Shown: piece after piece, positions 36,486 to 47,046 of the stretch
Layout of the letters: each line of letters opens with the position of its first letter
How positions within the stretch are numbered: position 1 is the first letter of the stretch
Assembly (NCBI GenBank): GCA_027066995.1
Contig: JAMOMQ010000005.1
Span: forward strand, 1-57,423
Length of the DNA: 57,423 bases
Source of the DNA: Flavobacteriales bacterium
GTDB taxonomy: Bacteria > Bacteroidota > Bacteroidia > Flavobacteriales > Flavobacteriaceae
Reading direction: 5' to 3'
Notes under the pieces: model-generated
Told to the model about the DNA's origin: nothing
The model's input: the letters and a program-made list of their open reading frames with translations, nothing else
The model's database searches: none
Translations under genes and position numbers: made by a program

Positions 36486-36674
36486 ATGAAAATGTCTGAA
36501 ATTAGAAATATGGATATCGCTGAGCTTAAAGAACGTTTGGCTGATTATAAAAAGAAATATGACAGCTTAACATTAAGCCATGCTGTAACCCCGCTGGAAA
36601 ATCCGATGGAAATCCGTAAAATGAGAAGAACCATTGCCAGAATGATGACGGAATTAAACCAAAGAGGTAACTAA
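36486..36674 (+). CDS. rpmC: 50S ribosomal protein L29
   Basis: 62 residues; Met3 is an alternative start. L29 is a small two-helix protein near the exit tunnel, next to L23. The sequence [21 protein letters not shown], then [21 protein letters not shown], is a clear match to the family. The gene lies in the usual place between L16 and S17. Confidence 0.95.
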   Translation: MKMSEIRNMDIAELKERLADYKKKYDSLTLSHAVTPLENPMEIRKMRRTIARMMTELNQRGN

Positions 36675-36688
36675 AAGAATTTAAGGAA

Positions 36689-36952
36689 ATGGAAAATATT
36701 ACAAGGAACTTAAGAAAAGAACGTATTGGTTTGGTTACCAAAAACAAAATGGATAAAACCATTGTTGTTTCCGAAGTTAAAAGAATGAAACACCCCCTTT
36801 ACGGAAAATTTGTTCATAAAACTAAAAAATATGTCGTTCATGACGAAAAAAATGAATGTAACGTAGGGGATAAGGTAAAAATTATGGAAACCCGTCCTTT
36901 GAGTAAAACCAAAAGATGGCGTTTAGTGGAAATATTAGAAAGAGCTAAGTAA
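36689..36952 (+). CDS. rpsQ: 30S ribosomal protein S17
   Basis: 87 residues. S17 is a primary 16S rRNA binder of OB-fold type. It has [38 protein letters not shown] and [22 protein letters not shown], all typical (the last seen as [13 protein letters not shown]). Two bases separate it from rplN. Confidence 0.96.
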   Translation: MENITRNLRKERIGLVTKNKMDKTIVVSEVKRMKHPLYGKFVHKTKKYVVHDEKNECNVGDKVKIMETRPLSKTKRWRLVEILERAK

Positions 36953-36954
36953 TT

Positions 36955-37323
36955 ATGGTACAACAAGAATCAAGAGTTAAAGTTGCAGATAATACCGGTG
37001 CCAAAGAAGCATTGGTTATTAGAGTATTGGGTGGTACAAAAAAACGTTATGCCTCTTTGGGAGACAAAGTGGTGGTAACCGTAAAAGAAGCTACCCCTAA
37101 CGGTACCGTAAAAAAAGGAACCGTTTCAACCGGTGTCGTTGTAAGAACCAAAAAAGAGGTCAGAAGACCTGACGGTTCTTATATTCGTTTTGAAGACAAT
37201 GCTATTGTACTTCTTAACCCTACCGGTGAAATGAGAGGAACACGTGTCTTTGGTCCGGTGGCCAGAGAATTGCGTGATAAAAAGTTTATGAAAATTGTAT
37301 CATTAGCCCCTGAGGTTTTATAA
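36955..37323 (+). CDS. rplN: 50S ribosomal protein L14
   Basis: 122 residues. L14 forms a bridge to the 30S subunit and binds the silencing factor RsfS. The signature is [42 protein letters not shown] and [20 protein letters not shown], ending in [13 protein letters not shown]. The length is exactly the bacterial norm. Confidence 0.98.
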   Translation: MVQQESRVKVADNTGAKEALVIRVLGGTKKRYASLGDKVVVTVKEATPNGTVKKGTVSTGVVVRTKKEVRRPDGSYIRFEDNAIVLLNPTGEMRGTRVFGPVARELRDKKFMKIVSLAPEVL

Positions 37324-37336
37324 AATCTAAAGTATA

Positions 37337-37651
37337 ATGAAAAAGTTTAAAATTAAAACCGGAGACGAAGTAGTCGTTTTAACCGGAAAAGATAAAGGTC
37401 AGAAAGGAAAAGTACTTAAGATCGTAAGAGCAAAAGACAGAGTGATTGTCGAAGGAGTGAACGTAGTAAAAAAACACGTCAAACCCAGTGCCGAAAATCC
37501 TCAAGGTGGTATAATGGAAAAAGAAGCTCCTATTCATATATCCAATGTTGCTTTGGTTGACCCCAAAACCGGTAAACCTACCAGAGTGGGATATGAAATC
37601 AAGGATGGAAAAAAAGTGAGAGTTTCTAAAAAATCAAAACAGGTCATTTAA
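37337..37651 (+). CDS. rplX: 50S ribosomal protein L24
   Basis: 104 residues. L24 begins 50S assembly by binding the 5' end of 23S rRNA. The KOW motif is [21 protein letters not shown], seen as [39 protein letters not shown] and [20 protein letters not shown] complete the family pattern. Three bases separate it from rplE. Confidence 0.97.
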   Translation: MKKFKIKTGDEVVVLTGKDKGQKGKVLKIVRAKDRVIVEGVNVVKKHVKPSAENPQGGIMEKEAPIHISNVALVDPKTGKPTRVGYEIKDGKKVRVSKKSKQVI

Positions 37652-37654
37652 GCC

Positions 37655-38212
37655 ATGAAGAATTATACACCAAGATTAGAAAAAGAATATAAAGAACGTA
37701 TCATAGATGCGTTGATGAAAGAGTTTGGTTACAAAAACGTCATGCAAGTACCAAAATTAGAAAAAATTGTGGTCAGCAGAGGTGTAGGTGCCGCCGTGTC
37801 GGATAAAAAATTAGTTGACTATGCCGTAGACGAGTTGACAACTATTACCGGTCAAAAAGCTATACCGACCATCTCTAAAAAAGACGTTGCAGCATTTAAG
37901 TTGCGTAAAGGCATGCCTATAGGTGCTAAAGTAACCCTCAGAAAAGATAAGATGTACGAATTTCTTGATAGATTGATTACCATCGCTTTACCGCGAGTGA
38001 GAGATTTTCAAGGAATTAAACCGGACGGTTTTGACGGTAGAGGTAATTATAATTTGGGCGTTACCGAACAAATTATTTTCCCGGAAATAGATTTTGATAA
38101 AATCAATAAGATTAACGGGATGGATATTACCTTTGTAACTTCGGCTAAAACCGATAAAGAAGCAAAAGCATTATTAACAGAACTAGGTTTACCATTTAAA
38201 AAGAAAAAATAA
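37655..38212 (+). CDS. rplE: 50S ribosomal protein L5
   Basis: 185 residues. L5 binds 5S rRNA in the central protuberance and touches P-site tRNA. Characteristic segments are [59 protein letters not shown] and [20 protein letters not shown], each recognisable (for example [16 protein letters not shown]). One base separates the stop from rpsN. Confidence 0.98.
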   Translation: MKNYTPRLEKEYKERIIDALMKEFGYKNVMQVPKLEKIVVSRGVGAAVSDKKLVDYAVDELTTITGQKAIPTISKKDVAAFKLRKGMPIGAKVTLRKDKMYEFLDRLITIALPRVRDFQGIKPDGFDGRGNYNLGVTEQIIFPEIDFDKINKINGMDITFVTSAKTDKEAKALLTELGLPFKKKK

Positions 38213-38213
38213 T

Positions 38214-38483
38214 ATGGCAAAAGAATCAATGAAAGCCCGCGAACGCAAGCGTGAGAAATTAGTGGCCAAATATGCTGCCAAAAGAAAAGCTTTAATTGAA
38301 GCGGGTGATTGGGAAGGCTTACAAAAACTTCCTAAAAATGCATCACCGGTACGTTTACATAACAGATGTAAATTGACCGGACGTCCCAGAGGTTATATGA
38401 GAGTCTTTGGTATTTCTCGTGTTACTTTTAGAGAAATGGCAAACGAAGGTTTAATACCGGGCGTTAAAAAAGCCAGTTGGTAA
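38214..38483 (+). CDS. rpsN: 30S ribosomal protein S14, zinc-free type
   Basis: 89 residues. S14 completes the 30S head. The sequence [20 protein letters not shown], then [28 protein letters not shown], belongs to the long form that lacks the CxxC...CxxC zinc ribbon; only one Cys remains. The shorter zinc-binding form found in many Gram-positives is therefore not encoded here. rpsH follows after 18 bases. Confidence 0.97.
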   Translation: MAKESMKARERKREKLVAKYAAKRKALIEAGDWEGLQKLPKNASPVRLHNRCKLTGRPRGYMRVFGISRVTFREMANEGLIPGVKKASW

Positions 38484-38501
38484 ATTTAAAAAAGAAGCAA
38501 G

Positions 38502-38900
38502 ATGAATACAGATCCCATAGCAGATTTTCTAACAAGAATTAGAAACGCACAAAGCGCAGGACATAAAGTAGTGAAGATACCTTCATCCAAACTTAAAAAA
38601 GATATTACTCAAATTTTATTTGATCAGGGTTATATTTTAAGTTATAAGTTTGACAAAGAAGGTAACAGAGAATTTATCAAAATCGCATTAAAATACGATA
38701 AAGATAGTAATTTGCCTGTTATCAAAAAATTGGAAAGAATCAGTAAACCGGGTTTGCGTAAATATGTTGGGGTTGATGAAATGCCCAAAGTATTGAACGG
38801 TCTCGGTATTGCTATCCTTTCAACTTCCAAAGGAGTAATGACCGATAAACAAGCTCGTAGAGAGAATGTAGGCGGTGAAGTTTTATGTTACGTTTATTAA
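38502..38900 (+). CDS. rpsH: 30S ribosomal protein S8
   Basis: 132 residues. S8 binds the central domain of 16S rRNA and, in enterobacteria, represses the spc mRNA. It begins [19 protein letters not shown], and the C-terminal RNA-binding part has [20 protein letters not shown] and GGEVLCYVY. The family is certain. Whether feedback control exists here cannot be told. Confidence 0.98.
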   Translation: MNTDPIADFLTRIRNAQSAGHKVVKIPSSKLKKDITQILFDQGYILSYKFDKEGNREFIKIALKYDKDSNLPVIKKLERISKPGLRKYVGVDEMPKVLNGLGIAILSTSKGVMTDKQARRENVGGEVLCYVY

Positions 38901-38912
38901 AAAAATTGAACT

Positions 38913-39458
38913 ATGTCAAGAATAGGATTTAAACCCGTTACAATACCCGAAGGTGTTACGGTTGATATCAAAGATAATTTGATTACCGTTAAAGGAAAGT
39001 TGGGAGAATTGACCCAAGAGATAAAAGGAGGTATTGAATTTGATATCAAAGATGGTGTCATAGAAGTAAAACGGCCTTCAGAAAGTAAAAAACATAAAGC
39101 TTTTCACGGGCTTTACAGATCATTACTATACAATATGATTGAAGGTGTGTCTAAAGGATGGACCAAAGAATTGGAATTGGTTGGTGTAGGTTATAAAGCC
39201 TCCAATCAAGGACAACTTTTAGATTTATCTTTGGGATTCTCTCACAACATTTTGATAGAATTGCCTAAAGAGGTAAAAGTGGAAACCGTATCTGAAAAAG
39301 GTAAAAACCCGATTGTCAAATTAACGTCTTACGATAAACAATTAATCGGCCATATTGCCGCTAAAATCAGATCATTCCGTAAACCTGAACCTTACAAAGG
39401 AAAAGGTGTCAGATATGTAGGTGAAGAAGTAAGAAGAAAAGCCGGTAAAACAGCCTAA
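38913..39458 (+). CDS. rplF: 50S ribosomal protein L6
   Basis: 181 residues. L6 lies at the base of the stalk beside the sarcin-ricin loop. The two repeated L6 domains are visible. The first starts SRIGFKPVTIPEGVTVDI. The second has ELVGVGYKASNQGQLLDLSLGFSH, here as VGVGYKASNQG. The end carries RSFRKPEPYKGKGVRYVGEE. Twelve bases follow rpsH. Confidence 0.97.
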   Translation: MSRIGFKPVTIPEGVTVDIKDNLITVKGKLGELTQEIKGGIEFDIKDGVIEVKRPSESKKHKAFHGLYRSLLYNMIEGVSKGWTKELELVGVGYKASNQGQLLDLSLGFSHNILIELPKEVKVETVSEKGKNPIVKLTSYDKQLIGHIAAKIRSFRKPEPYKGKGVRYVGEEVRRKAGKTA

Positions 39459-39469
39459 TAAGTAGAATT

Positions 39470-39826
39470 ATGAAACTAAGCAAATTAGATAGAAGAAGAA
39501 GAATACAAAAGCGTATTCGTAAGATTGTGAAAGGAACTCCCGAAAGACCCCGTCTTTCTATATTCCGTAGCAATAAAGAAGTATATGCGCAAATTATAGA
39601 CGATGTAAACGGTGTTACTTTGGCTGCAACTTCGTCCAGAGCTAAGGATGTTGCCGCTGCAAAAGGCACTAAAATTGAAAAAGCAGCTTTGGTTGGTGAG
39701 AATATTGCCAAACTGGCACTTGAGAAAGGAATAGAAACCGTAACCTTTGACCGTTCCGGTTTTTTATATCACGGACGCGTAAAATCATTGGCAGAAGGCG
39801 CCAGAAAAGGTGGATTAAAATTTTAA
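39470..39826 (+). CDS. rplR: 50S ribosomal protein L18
   Basis: 118 residues. L18 binds 5S rRNA with L5. It begins with an arginine-rich segment (KLDRRRRIQKRIRK) and continues GTPERPRLSIFRSNKEVYAQ and IDDVNGVTLAATSS. It ends FDRSGFLYHGRVKSLAEGARKGGL, with VKSLAEGARKGGL the best-conserved block. Confidence 0.97.
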   Translation: MKLSKLDRRRRIQKRIRKIVKGTPERPRLSIFRSNKEVYAQIIDDVNGVTLAATSSRAKDVAAAKGTKIEKAALVGENIAKLALEKGIETVTFDRSGFLYHGRVKSLAEGARKGGLKF

Positions 39827-39829
39827 GAT

Positions 39830-40354
39830 ATGCTTGATAAATATAAAGATATAGAAAGAATAAAACCCGGCGGATTAGAATTGGAAGATCGCTTGGTAGC
39901 CGTTAACCGTGTCACCAAAGTAACCAAAGGTGGTAGAACTTTTAGTTTCTCAGCCATTGTTGTTGTCGGAGATAAAAACGGCGTAGTAGGCTATGGTATG
40001 GGTAAATCTAAAGAAGTGCCCGATGCCATTCAAAAAGCTATAGACAATGCTAAGAAAAATTTGGTTCGTGTACCGGTTATCAATGGCACTATTCCACACG
40101 AACAACTTGGTAAATTTAGTGGAGCTCGCATCTTTTTGAAACCTGCTTCACCAGGAACCGGGGTTATCGCCGGAGGTGCTGTAAGGGCTGTATTAGAATC
40201 GGCCGGAGTGCATGACGTATTGACCAAATCACACGGTTCTTCTGATCCTAATAACGTTGTTAAAGCTACAATGGATGCATTGCTCAATATGCGTGATGCC
40301 CACACCATTGCCAAACAACGTGGTATTTCTCTCAATAAAGTTTTTAACGGATAA
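39830..40354 (+). CDS. rpsE: 30S ribosomal protein S5
   Basis: 174 residues. S5 works with S4 in decoding accuracy. [23 protein letters not shown] ([16 protein letters not shown] is the double-stranded-RNA-binding-like part) and [20 protein letters not shown] are well conserved. The second domain has [21 protein letters not shown]. Three bases separate it from rplR. Confidence 0.97.
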   Translation: MLDKYKDIERIKPGGLELEDRLVAVNRVTKVTKGGRTFSFSAIVVVGDKNGVVGYGMGKSKEVPDAIQKAIDNAKKNLVRVPVINGTIPHEQLGKFSGARIFLKPASPGTGVIAGGAVRAVLESAGVHDVLTKSHGSSDPNNVVKATMDALLNMRDAHTIAKQRGISLNKVFNG

Positions 40355-40362
40355 AATATTGG

Positions 40363-40545
40363 ATGATGACAAAAGTTAGAGTTAAACAAGTAAAGAGTAC
40401 CATAAACAGACCCAAAGATCAAGAACGAACTTTGGAAGCATTAGGGTTGAGACGTATCGGTCAAGAACGTGAGCATGAGTTAACACCTCAGATCAAAGGT
40501 ATGATCGACAAAGTGAAACATTTAATCACCGTAGAGGAAATTTAA
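40363..40545 (+). CDS. rpmD: 50S ribosomal protein L30
   Basis: 60 residues, with a second Met directly after the first. L30 is a small ferredoxin-like-fold protein. The sequence is [20 protein letters not shown], then [12 protein letters not shown] and [20 protein letters not shown]. Its usual place, between S5 and L15, supports the call. Confidence 0.96.
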   Translation: MMTKVRVKQVKSTINRPKDQERTLEALGLRRIGQEREHELTPQIKGMIDKVKHLITVEEI

Positions 40546-40558
40546 AATTAGGAAAGAG

Positions 40559-41008
40559 ATGGAGTTACATAATCTTAAACCTGCAAAAGGTTCAGTAAAA
40601 AAAGATATCAGAAAGGGTAGAGGAGAAGGATCTAAACGTGGTGGTACAGCTACCAGAGGACACAAAGGTGCTAAATCACGTTCCGGATACTCTAGAACAC
40701 CCGGATTTGAAGGTGGTCAAATGCCGCTATATAGACGTGTCCCCAAATTTGGTTTTACCAATATTAACAGGGTAGAGTACCAAGCGGTTAATTTAGATAC
40801 ATTACAAAAGTTAATCGATGATAAAAAAGTGAAGGATGTTATCACTTTTGAAGATTTTGTAGCCTTAGGTTTGGTAGGAAAAAGAGAATTATTAAAAGTA
40901 TTGGGTCGTGGTGAAATAAAAGCACCGTTGACCGTTTATGCACATAAATTTTCTAAAAGTGCCAAAGAAGCCATTGAAGCTGCCGGAGGTAAAGTAGAAT
41001 TAATATAA
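40559..41008 (+). CDS. rplO: 50S ribosomal protein L15
   Basis: 149 residues. L15 is a late assembly protein with a long, glycine- and arginine-rich N-terminal extension reaching into 23S rRNA ([20 protein letters not shown]). [19 protein letters not shown] and [19 protein letters not shown] close the family pattern. secY follows after 15 bases. Confidence 0.97.
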   Translation: MELHNLKPAKGSVKKDIRKGRGEGSKRGGTATRGHKGAKSRSGYSRTPGFEGGQMPLYRRVPKFGFTNINRVEYQAVNLDTLQKLIDDKKVKDVITFEDFVALGLVGKRELLKVLGRGEIKAPLTVYAHKFSKSAKEAIEAAGGKVELI

Positions 41009-41023
41009 ATATTTGATTTATTC

Positions 41024-42358
41024 ATGAAGAAGTTTGTAGATACAATTAAAGCAATATGGAGCATTGAAGAGCTTCGAAAAAAAATACTTTTTACTTTAGG
41101 TTTGATTTTGGTCTATCGGTTTGGTGCGCAAGTATCATTGCCCGGTATTGATCCGACACAGTTGGCAAATTTACAACACCAAACCTCCAGTAATACCTTA
41201 TTGGATTTGTTAAACCAATTTACAGGCGGTGCTTTCTCAAGAGCCTCTATATTTGCTTTGGGTATTATGCCCTATATCTCGGCTTCTATTGTTGTGCAGT
41301 TGATGGGTATCGCTGTTCCTTATCTGCAAAAATTGCAAAAAGCCGGAGAGAGCGGTCATAAAAAAATCACGCAAATTACACGTTGGTTAACTATAGCCGT
41401 AACCTTGATTCAAGGTCCGAGTTATGTTTATAACTTGTATAATCAATTGCCTAAAAGTGCCTTTTTGATTGAACAAACATGGTTATTTGTAACCATTTCG
41501 GTTATAATCTTATCTGCCGGAACCATATTTGCTATGTGGTTGGGCGAAAAAATAACCGATAAAGGTATTGGTAACGGTATATCATTATTGATTATGGTGG
41601 GTATTATAGCCCGGTTACCATCCGCATTCTTACAAGAATTTGCATATAGAGTTACCAATCAAAACGGAGGCCCTATGGTTTTATTGTTTGAAATAGTGGT
41701 ATGGTTATTAGTGATTGCAGCCAGTATTATGCTGGTCAAAGCCTATAGACCGGTACCTGTTCAATATGCACAAAGAACCGTAGGTGGTGGTTATGAAAAA
41801 AATATTTTCGGTGCCCGTCAGTATTTACCTTTAAAGTTAAATGCCGCCGGAGTGATGCCTATCATATTTGCGCAAGCCATGATGTTTTTTCCGGGAATGT
41901 TAGCTTCGCTATCAGATTCTGATTGGGCTATGACCCTAAAAACTACATTCAGTAATATGTTTGACCCGTGGTATAATGTCGTATTTGCCTTATTGATAAT
42001 CATTTTTACATATTTTTATACGGCAATCACCGTTCAAACAACTAAAATTGCCGAAGATTTAAAAAGAAGCAACGGCTTTATACCCGGTGTAAGACCCGGA
42101 ACGGATACAGCTAATTATTTAGATGATATTTTATCTAAAATTACATTACCCGGTTCCATATTTTTAGCCTTGATTGCAATTTTTCCTAAATTTGCATATT
42201 ATTTATTTCCGGGAATGCAAATTTCATGGGCTATGTTTTATGGTGGCACCTCTTTATTGATTTTAGTAGGTGTGGCCATGGATACCATCCAACAAGCCGA
42301 AGCTTATTTGCTCAATAGACATTACGATACCTTAATGAAATCAGGTAGAAAAAGATAA
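41024..42358 (+). CDS. secY: Protein translocase subunit SecY
   Basis: 444 residues with ten predicted membrane segments. SecY is the channel of the Sec translocon for export and membrane insertion. Recognised features: the plug region after [37 protein letters not shown] in TM2, [20 protein letters not shown], the cytoplasmic loop [33 protein letters not shown] ([17 protein letters not shown]) and GIRPG-like GVRPGTDT. As in most bacteria, it sits between L15 and IF-1. Confidence 0.98.
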   Translation: MKKFVDTIKAIWSIEELRKKILFTLGLILVYRFGAQVSLPGIDPTQLANLQHQTSSNTLLDLLNQFTGGAFSRASIFALGIMPYISASIVVQLMGIAVPYLQKLQKAGESGHKKITQITRWLTIAVTLIQGPSYVYNLYNQLPKSAFLIEQTWLFVTISVIILSAGTIFAMWLGEKITDKGIGNGISLLIMVGIIARLPSAFLQEFAYRVTNQNGGPMVLLFEIVVWLLVIAASIMLVKAYRPVPVQYAQRTVGGGYEKNIFGARQYLPLKLNAAGVMPIIFAQAMMFFPGMLASLSDSDWAMTLKTTFSNMFDPWYNVVFALLIIIFTYFYTAITVQTTKIAEDLKRSNGFIPGVRPGTDTANYLDDILSKITLPGSIFLALIAIFPKFAYYLFPGMQISWAMFYGGTSLLILVGVAMDTIQQAEAYLLNRHYDTLMKSGRKR

Positions 42359-42366
42359 ATATAATT

Positions 42367-42582
42367 ATGGCAAAACAACCCGCAATAGAAGTTGATGGAA
42401 TAATCAAGGACGCATTGTCAAATGCGATGTTTAAGGTAGAGTTGGAAAACGGACATGTTATTACAGCTCATATATCCGGAAAAATGCGGATGCACTACAT
42501 TCGTTTATTGCCCGGAGATAAGGTAAAAGTGGAATTAAGTCCATATGATTTAACAAAAGGTAGAATAACTTATAGATATTAA
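42367..42582 (+). CDS. infA: Translation initiation factor IF-1
   Basis: 71 residues, a single OB-fold. IF-1 blocks the A site during initiation. It reads [20 protein letters not shown], then [20 protein letters not shown], with [28 protein letters not shown] completing the S1-like fold ([16 protein letters not shown]). The 44 bases from its stop to rpmJ make up the largest gap inside the block. Confidence 0.97.
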   Translation: MAKQPAIEVDGIIKDALSNAMFKVELENGHVITAHISGKMRMHYIRLLPGDKVKVELSPYDLTKGRITYRY

Positions 42583-42626
42583 TGAATGAGCTACAGCTAA
42601 TAACTGGAAGCCAAAAGCATAAAAAA

Positions 42627-42743
42627 ATGAAAGTAAGAGCATCAATAAAAAAAAGAAGTCCCGAAGACAAAATTGTCAGACGAAAAGGACGTTTGTATGT
42701 TATTAACAAAAAGAATCCGAAACATAAACAAAGACAAGGATAA
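42627..42743 (+). CDS. rpmJ: 50S ribosomal protein L36, zinc-free type
   Basis: A 38-codon frame runs from the ATG at 42627 to the TAA at 42741-42743. It translates to [17 protein letters not shown] followed by [21 protein letters not shown] ([14 protein letters not shown] and KHKQRQG). This is L36 in its usual place between infA and rpsM. The zinc-binding form has three Cys and one His. Here every Cys is replaced, although the flanking basic residues are kept. rpsM starts two bases later. L36 helps fold a late 23S rRNA domain. Confidence 0.96.
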   Translation: MKVRASIKKRSPEDKIVRRKGRLYVINKKNPKHKQRQG

Positions 42744-42745
42744 TT

Positions 42746-43120
42746 ATGGCAAGAATAGCAGGGGTAGATTTACCAAAGAATAAACGCGGCGTAATTGCAT
42801 TGACCTATATCTACGGTATAGGCAAATCCAGAGCTAAAGAAATTTTAGCCAAAGCCGGCGTAGACGAAGATAAAAAAGTAAAAGATTGGGACGATGCCGA
42901 TATAGCCGGCATTCGACGTGAAATTGCAAATTACAGAATTGAAGGAGAGTTACGTTCTGAAGTGCAGTTAAATATCAAACGTTTGATGGATATTGGTAGT
43001 TATAGAGGTATCCGTCACAGACTTGGTTTACCTTTACGTGGCCAACGCACCAAGAACAACTCACGTACAAGAAAAGGAAAAAGAAAAACTGTTGCTAATA
43101 AGAAAAAAGCAACCAAATAA
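42746..43120 (+). CDS. rpsM: 30S ribosomal protein S13
   Basis: 124 residues. S13 forms 30S-50S bridges and contacts P-site tRNA with its C-terminal tail. It starts [18 protein letters not shown] and has [15 protein letters not shown] and [27 protein letters not shown] ([16 protein letters not shown] is the family block). A lysine-rich tail ends the chain. Confidence 0.97.
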   Translation: MARIAGVDLPKNKRGVIALTYIYGIGKSRAKEILAKAGVDEDKKVKDWDDADIAGIRREIANYRIEGELRSEVQLNIKRLMDIGSYRGIRHRLGLPLRGQRTKNNSRTRKGKRKTVANKKKATK

Positions 43121-43135
43121 AAGTAAGTAAATATT

Positions 43136-43531
43136 ATGGCTAAGAATAATAAATCAGCTAAAGCAAAAAAGAGAAAGGTTAAAGTAGAGCCTAACGGCAA
43201 AGCTTTTATTCAAGCAACATTTAATAATGTGATCATTTCTCTAACCAATAAACAAGGAGAAGTCATTTCTTGGTCTTCTGCAGGCAAAAACGGTTTTAGA
43301 GGTTCTAAGAAAAATACGCCTTATGCCGCTCAAGTAGCTGCAGAAGATGCTGCCAAAGTTGCTTACGAAGCAGGCTTAAGACGCGTAAAAGTTTATGTAA
43401 AAGGCCCGGGTAATGGTAGAGAATCTGCCATTAGAACTATCCATAATAGTGGTATTGAGGTAGTTGAAATTATTGACGTAACACCCATTCCGCACAATGG
43501 TTGTCGTCCACCTAAAAGAAGAAGAGTATAA
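43136..43531 (+). CDS. rpsK: 30S ribosomal protein S11
   Basis: 131 residues. S11 lies on the platform next to S7 and near the E site. It has [42 protein letters not shown] and [17 protein letters not shown], and ends in [18 protein letters not shown] ([15 protein letters not shown]). The N-terminus carries a Lys-rich extension ([15 protein letters not shown]). Confidence 0.98.
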   Translation: MAKNNKSAKAKKRKVKVEPNGKAFIQATFNNVIISLTNKQGEVISWSSAGKNGFRGSKKNTPYAAQVAAEDAAKVAYEAGLRRVKVYVKGPGNGRESAIRTIHNSGIEVVEIIDVTPIPHNGCRPPKRRRV

Positions 43532-43545
43532 TAAAATATTGAATT

Positions 43546-44151
43546 ATGGCGAGATATACAGGACCAAAAACCAGAATTGCCCGAAAATTCGGCGAGGCTA
43601 TATATGGCGAGGATAAATACTTCGAAAGAAGAAAATATCCCCCCGGACAACACGGCAATAACAGAAGACGAGGCAAAAAATCACAATATGCTATTCAGTT
43701 AAATGAAAAGCAAAAAGCTAAATATACTTACGGTATTTTAGAAAAACAATTTAGAAATTTGTTTGAAAAAGCATCGCGCCAAGGTGGTAATACCGGTGAA
43801 GTGCTTTTGCAATTGGTAGAATCAAGACTTGATAATGTTGTTTATAGATTTGGTTTAGCCCCCACACGTCGTGCAGCACGTCAATTAGTGTCGCACAGAC
43901 ATATCACCGTAAACGGAGATGTTGTAAACATTCCGTCTTACCAATTAAAACCCGGTGATGTTGTAGGTGTGCGTGAAAAATCAAAATCGTTGCAAGTTAT
44001 CAATGATTCTCTAGATCAAAATAAATCGAGTTATGAATGGCTAAAATGGAATTCTGAAAAAATGGAAGGCGAGTTTGTTAATCGTCCCGAACGTGTTCAG
44101 ATTCCCGAAAATATTCAAGAACACTTGATTGTCGAGCTTTACTCTAAATAA
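43546..44151 (+). CDS. rpsD: 30S ribosomal protein S4, zinc-free type
   Basis: 201 residues. S4 is a primary assembly protein that also takes part in decoding fidelity and mRNA unwinding. The N-terminal part begins [18 protein letters not shown] and lacks the CxxC-type zinc knuckle of S4 proteins that bind zinc. [21 protein letters not shown] and the S4 RNA-binding domain ([20 protein letters not shown]) are conserved. Thirteen bases separate its stop from the rpoA ATG. Confidence 0.97.
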   Translation: MARYTGPKTRIARKFGEAIYGEDKYFERRKYPPGQHGNNRRRGKKSQYAIQLNEKQKAKYTYGILEKQFRNLFEKASRQGGNTGEVLLQLVESRLDNVVYRFGLAPTRRAARQLVSHRHITVNGDVVNIPSYQLKPGDVVGVREKSKSLQVINDSLDQNKSSYEWLKWNSEKMEGEFVNRPERVQIPENIQEHLIVELYSK

Positions 44152-44164
44152 TAAGGAAACATTT

Positions 44165-45154
44165 ATGGCAATATTAAATTTTCAAAAACCTGATAAAGTA
44201 CTGCAAATCCATTCGGATAACCAAACCGGTAAGTTTGAATTTAAACCACTTGAACCCGGTTACGGATTAACCATTGGTAATGCGCTCAGACGCGTATTGT
44301 TGTCGTCTTTGGAAGGCTACGCAATTACTTCACTTCGTATAGATGGAGTTGATCATGAATTCACCTCTATAGATGGCGTCGTTGAAGATGTGACCAAAAT
44401 AGTGTTGAATTTAAAACAAGTCCGTTTTAAAAATCAAGTGGAAGGTATCGATACCGAGACTGTAAAAGTTTCAATCAGCGGCAAAGACAAATTGACAGCC
44501 GGTGATTTACAAGAGTTTATTTCGGGCTTTCAAGTTTTAAATCCTGATTTGGAAATTATCCACTTGGATCCTAAAACCAACCTCGATTTCGAATTTACCA
44601 TAGAAAAAGGTAGAGGTTATGTTACAGCCGAAGAAAATAAAAGACACGATGTTGCCTTTGGAACCATTTTCTTAGACGCTATTTTTACGCCGATTAAGCA
44701 TGTAAAATATAGCATTGAAGACTTTAGGGTTGAACAAAAAACCGATTATGACAAGTTGATTATAGAAATTGAAACAGATGGTTCTATTCATCCTAAAGAA
44801 GCTTTGACCGAAGCGGCTAAAATTTTAATTCAACATTTTATGCTGTTTTCTGATGAACGTATTTCTATTGATGATGATATTTCGTCAGATACTGAAACTT
44901 ATGATGAAGAATCATTGCATATGAGACAGTTATTAAAAACCAAATTAATAGATTTGGATTTATCCGTCAGAGCGCTTAATTGTTTAAAAGCAGCAGATGT
45001 TGAAACTTTAGGAGAATTGGTGCAATATAATAAGTCCGATTTAATGAAGTTTAGAAATTTCGGTAAAAAATCTATGACCGAATTAGAGAAATTGGTAGAC
45101 AAGAAAGGCCTTACTTTCGGTATGGATCTTTCAAATTATAAATTAGAAGAATAA
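44165..45154 (+). CDS. rpoA: RNA polymerase alpha subunit
   Basis: 329 residues from the ATG at 44165 ([10 protein letters not shown]). A longer frame opens with a TTG at 44129 inside rpsD and was rejected. The N-terminal domain, which dimerises and nucleates polymerase assembly, has [20 protein letters not shown]. The C-terminal domain, which binds upstream DNA and activators, has [21 protein letters not shown] and [13 protein letters not shown], joined by an acidic linker ([16 protein letters not shown]). The gene precedes rplQ as is normal. Confidence 0.97.
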   Translation: MAILNFQKPDKVLQIHSDNQTGKFEFKPLEPGYGLTIGNALRRVLLSSLEGYAITSLRIDGVDHEFTSIDGVVEDVTKIVLNLKQVRFKNQVEGIDTETVKVSISGKDKLTAGDLQEFISGFQVLNPDLEIIHLDPKTNLDFEFTIEKGRGYVTAEENKRHDVAFGTIFLDAIFTPIKHVKYSIEDFRVEQKTDYDKLIIEIETDGSIHPKEALTEAAKILIQHFMLFSDERISIDDDISSDTETYDEESLHMRQLLKTKLIDLDLSVRALNCLKAADVETLGELVQYNKSDLMKFRNFGKKSMTELEKLVDKKGLTFGMDLSNYKLEE

Positions 45155-45171
45155 TATAGAAGATACAGGTT

Positions 45172-45648
45172 ATGAGACACGGAAAGAAATTTAACCATTT
45201 AGGAAGAAAATCAGCGCATAGAAAAGCCATGTTGGCTAATATGGGCAGCTCGTTGATTAAACATAAAAGAATCAATACTACAGTGGCAAAAGCCAAAGCA
45301 TTGCGCGTATTTTTAGAGCCTTTGATTACAAAATCTAAAAATGACACAATGCATAACCGTCGTGTGGTTTTTAGCAAATTACGAGATAAAGATGCTGTTA
45401 CGGAATTGTTTAGAGAAATCTCTACAAAAATTGCAGATCGTCCCGGTGGCTATTTACGTATTATAAAATTAGGAAACAGACTAGGTGATAATGCCGAAAT
45501 GGCAATGATTGAGTTTGTAGATTATAATCCTACTTATAATGCAGATAAACCGGCTAAGAAAAAAACAAGAAGAAGACGAAAAAAAGCTAAAACCGAAGAT
45601 GTGGCGGCTGAAAATACTGCCCCTGCTGAAGAAAAAAGTGAAGAATAG
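45172..45648 (+). CDS. rplQ: 50S ribosomal protein L17 with C-terminal extension
   Basis: 158 residues. L17 lies near the tunnel exit. The N-terminal 115 residues match the family: [43 protein letters not shown] (here [18 protein letters not shown]) and [12 protein letters not shown]. Beyond that is a 35-residue tail, first basic ([13 protein letters not shown]), then acidic (EEKSEE), as seen in other Bacteroidota. The ribosomal block ends here with a strong terminator. Carbamoyl-phosphate synthase (carA), often found here in flavobacteria, is missing. Confidence 0.97.
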   Translation: MRHGKKFNHLGRKSAHRKAMLANMGSSLIKHKRINTTVAKAKALRVFLEPLITKSKNDTMHNRRVVFSKLRDKDAVTELFREISTKIADRPGGYLRIIKLGNRLGDNAEMAMIEFVDYNPTYNADKPAKKKTRRRRKKAKTEDVAAENTAPAEEKSEE

Positions 45649-45672
45649 TATTCTTGATAATATATTTACAAT

Positions 45673-45706
45673 AAAAACCGGATGTTTTAAAGCATCCGGT
45701 TTTTTT
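45673..45706 (+). terminator. Terminator of the ribosomal block
   Basis: A perfect 12-bp stem (AAAAACCGGATG / CATCCGGTTTTT) with an eight-base loop, followed by more T residues. It lies 24 bases past the rplQ stop and before the eno start. Confidence 0.92.
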
Positions 45707-45736
45707 ATTTCGTAATTTTACACAAAAATTTATATT

Positions 45737-47023
45737 ATGAGTGCAATAACAGATATTAAAGCAAGACAAATATTTGACTCCCGTGGCAATCCCACGGTTG
45801 AAGTCGATGTCATAACTGAATATGGCGTATTAGGACGCGCCGCTGTACCATCAGGAGCCTCTACCGGTGAACACGAAGCGGTTGAATTAAGAGATGGGAG
45901 TGATGGGTATATGGGCAAATCGGTTTTTAAAGCCGTTCAAAATGTCAATGAAATTATTGTGAATGAACTCATAGGACATGAGGTGACAGATCAATTGGGT
46001 ATTGACAGAATACTGTTGGCATTAGATGGCACCGAAAATAAATCCAAATTAGGAGCAAATGCCATCCTCGGTGTGTCTTTGGCTGTTGCTAAAGCCGCTG
46101 CTATCGAAGAGGAAATGTCGTTGTTTAAATATATAGGCGGTGTGGGTGCCAAAACTTTACCGGTTCCTATGATGAATATTATTAACGGAGGTTCGCATTC
46201 GGATGCACCTATTGCTTTTCAAGAGTTTATGATTGTGCCTCATGGTGCTCATTCTTTTGCAGAAGCTATGAAAATGGCGACAGAAGTTTTTCATAACCTC
46301 AAAACCATATTAAAAAAACGCGGCTTGTCAACTGCCGTAGGCGATGAAGGCGGCTTTGCACCCACTTTTAAAGGCACCGAAGATGCCATTGAAACTATTT
46401 TGGCAGCGATTAAAGCAGCCGGTTATGAGCCGGGAAAAGAAGTCTCAATAGCCTTGGATGTGGCAGCCTCAGAATTTTATAAAGATGGTATTTACGATTA
46501 TACCAAATTTGAAGGCCCCGACGGTGCTAAACGAACTGCCAAAGAACAAGCCGAATATTTATTGGAGTTGGTCAATAAATACCCGATTATTTCTATAGAA
46601 GACGGTATGGATGAAAACGATTGGGATGGTTGGAAAATACAACAAGAACTTTTGGGTGATAAAATTCAATTGGTAGGTGATGATATTTTTGTTACCAATC
46701 CTAAAATATTAGCTCGTGGCATCAAAGAAGGTATTGCCAATTCCATTTTGATAAAACTCAATCAAATCGGATCGTTGTCCGAAACTTTAGATGCCATCAA
46801 TATGGCACACAAAGCCGGATATACAGCAGTGGTGTCTCACCGTTCAGGCGAAACCGAAGATACCACTATTGCCGATTTGGCTGTGGCTATGAACACCGGA
46901 CAAATCAAAACCGGCTCTCTTTCAAGAACCGACCGGATGGCAAAATACAATCAATTGCTTCGTATAGAAGAAGCATTGGGAGAAAATGCCGTTTATCCGG
47001 GCATTAAGGCTTTTAAAAAATAG
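45737..47023 (+). CDS. eno: Enolase
   Basis: 428 residues. It converts 2-phosphoglycerate to phosphoenolpyruvate in glycolysis and needs Mg2+. The N-terminal block has [16 protein letters not shown] and [17 protein letters not shown]. The active site includes GDEGGFAP with the catalytic Glu, the metal ligand Asp in [27 protein letters not shown] and [10 protein letters not shown], the catalytic Lys in [15 protein letters not shown], and [17 protein letters not shown]. It is flanked by two terminators, so it is a single-gene unit. An AT-rich element (TAATTTTA, 45714-45721) may be a weak -7 box. Confidence 0.98.
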   Translation: MSAITDIKARQIFDSRGNPTVEVDVITEYGVLGRAAVPSGASTGEHEAVELRDGSDGYMGKSVFKAVQNVNEIIVNELIGHEVTDQLGIDRILLALDGTENKSKLGANAILGVSLAVAKAAAIEEEMSLFKYIGGVGAKTLPVPMMNIINGGSHSDAPIAFQEFMIVPHGAHSFAEAMKMATEVFHNLKTILKKRGLSTAVGDEGGFAPTFKGTEDAIETILAAIKAAGYEPGKEVSIALDVAASEFYKDGIYDYTKFEGPDGAKRTAKEQAEYLLELVNKYPIISIEDGMDENDWDGWKIQQELLGDKIQLVGDDIFVTNPKILARGIKEGIANSILIKLNQIGSLSETLDAINMAHKAGYTAVVSHRSGETEDTTIADLAVAMNTGQIKTGSLSRTDRMAKYNQLLRIEEALGENAVYPGIKAFKK

Positions 47024-47046
47024 AATTATTATAGAGCATAATTTGT

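Noticed and set aside
42583-42626. A regulatory element in the 44-base gap between infA and rpmJ
   Set aside because: A short AGCT repeat is visible but there is no stable hairpin or promoter match, so nothing can be supported.
44129-44164. Upstream TTG start for rpoA, adding 12 residues
   Set aside because: It lies inside rpsD and gives an N-terminus unlike alpha subunits. The ATG at 44165 gives the standard MAILNF start.
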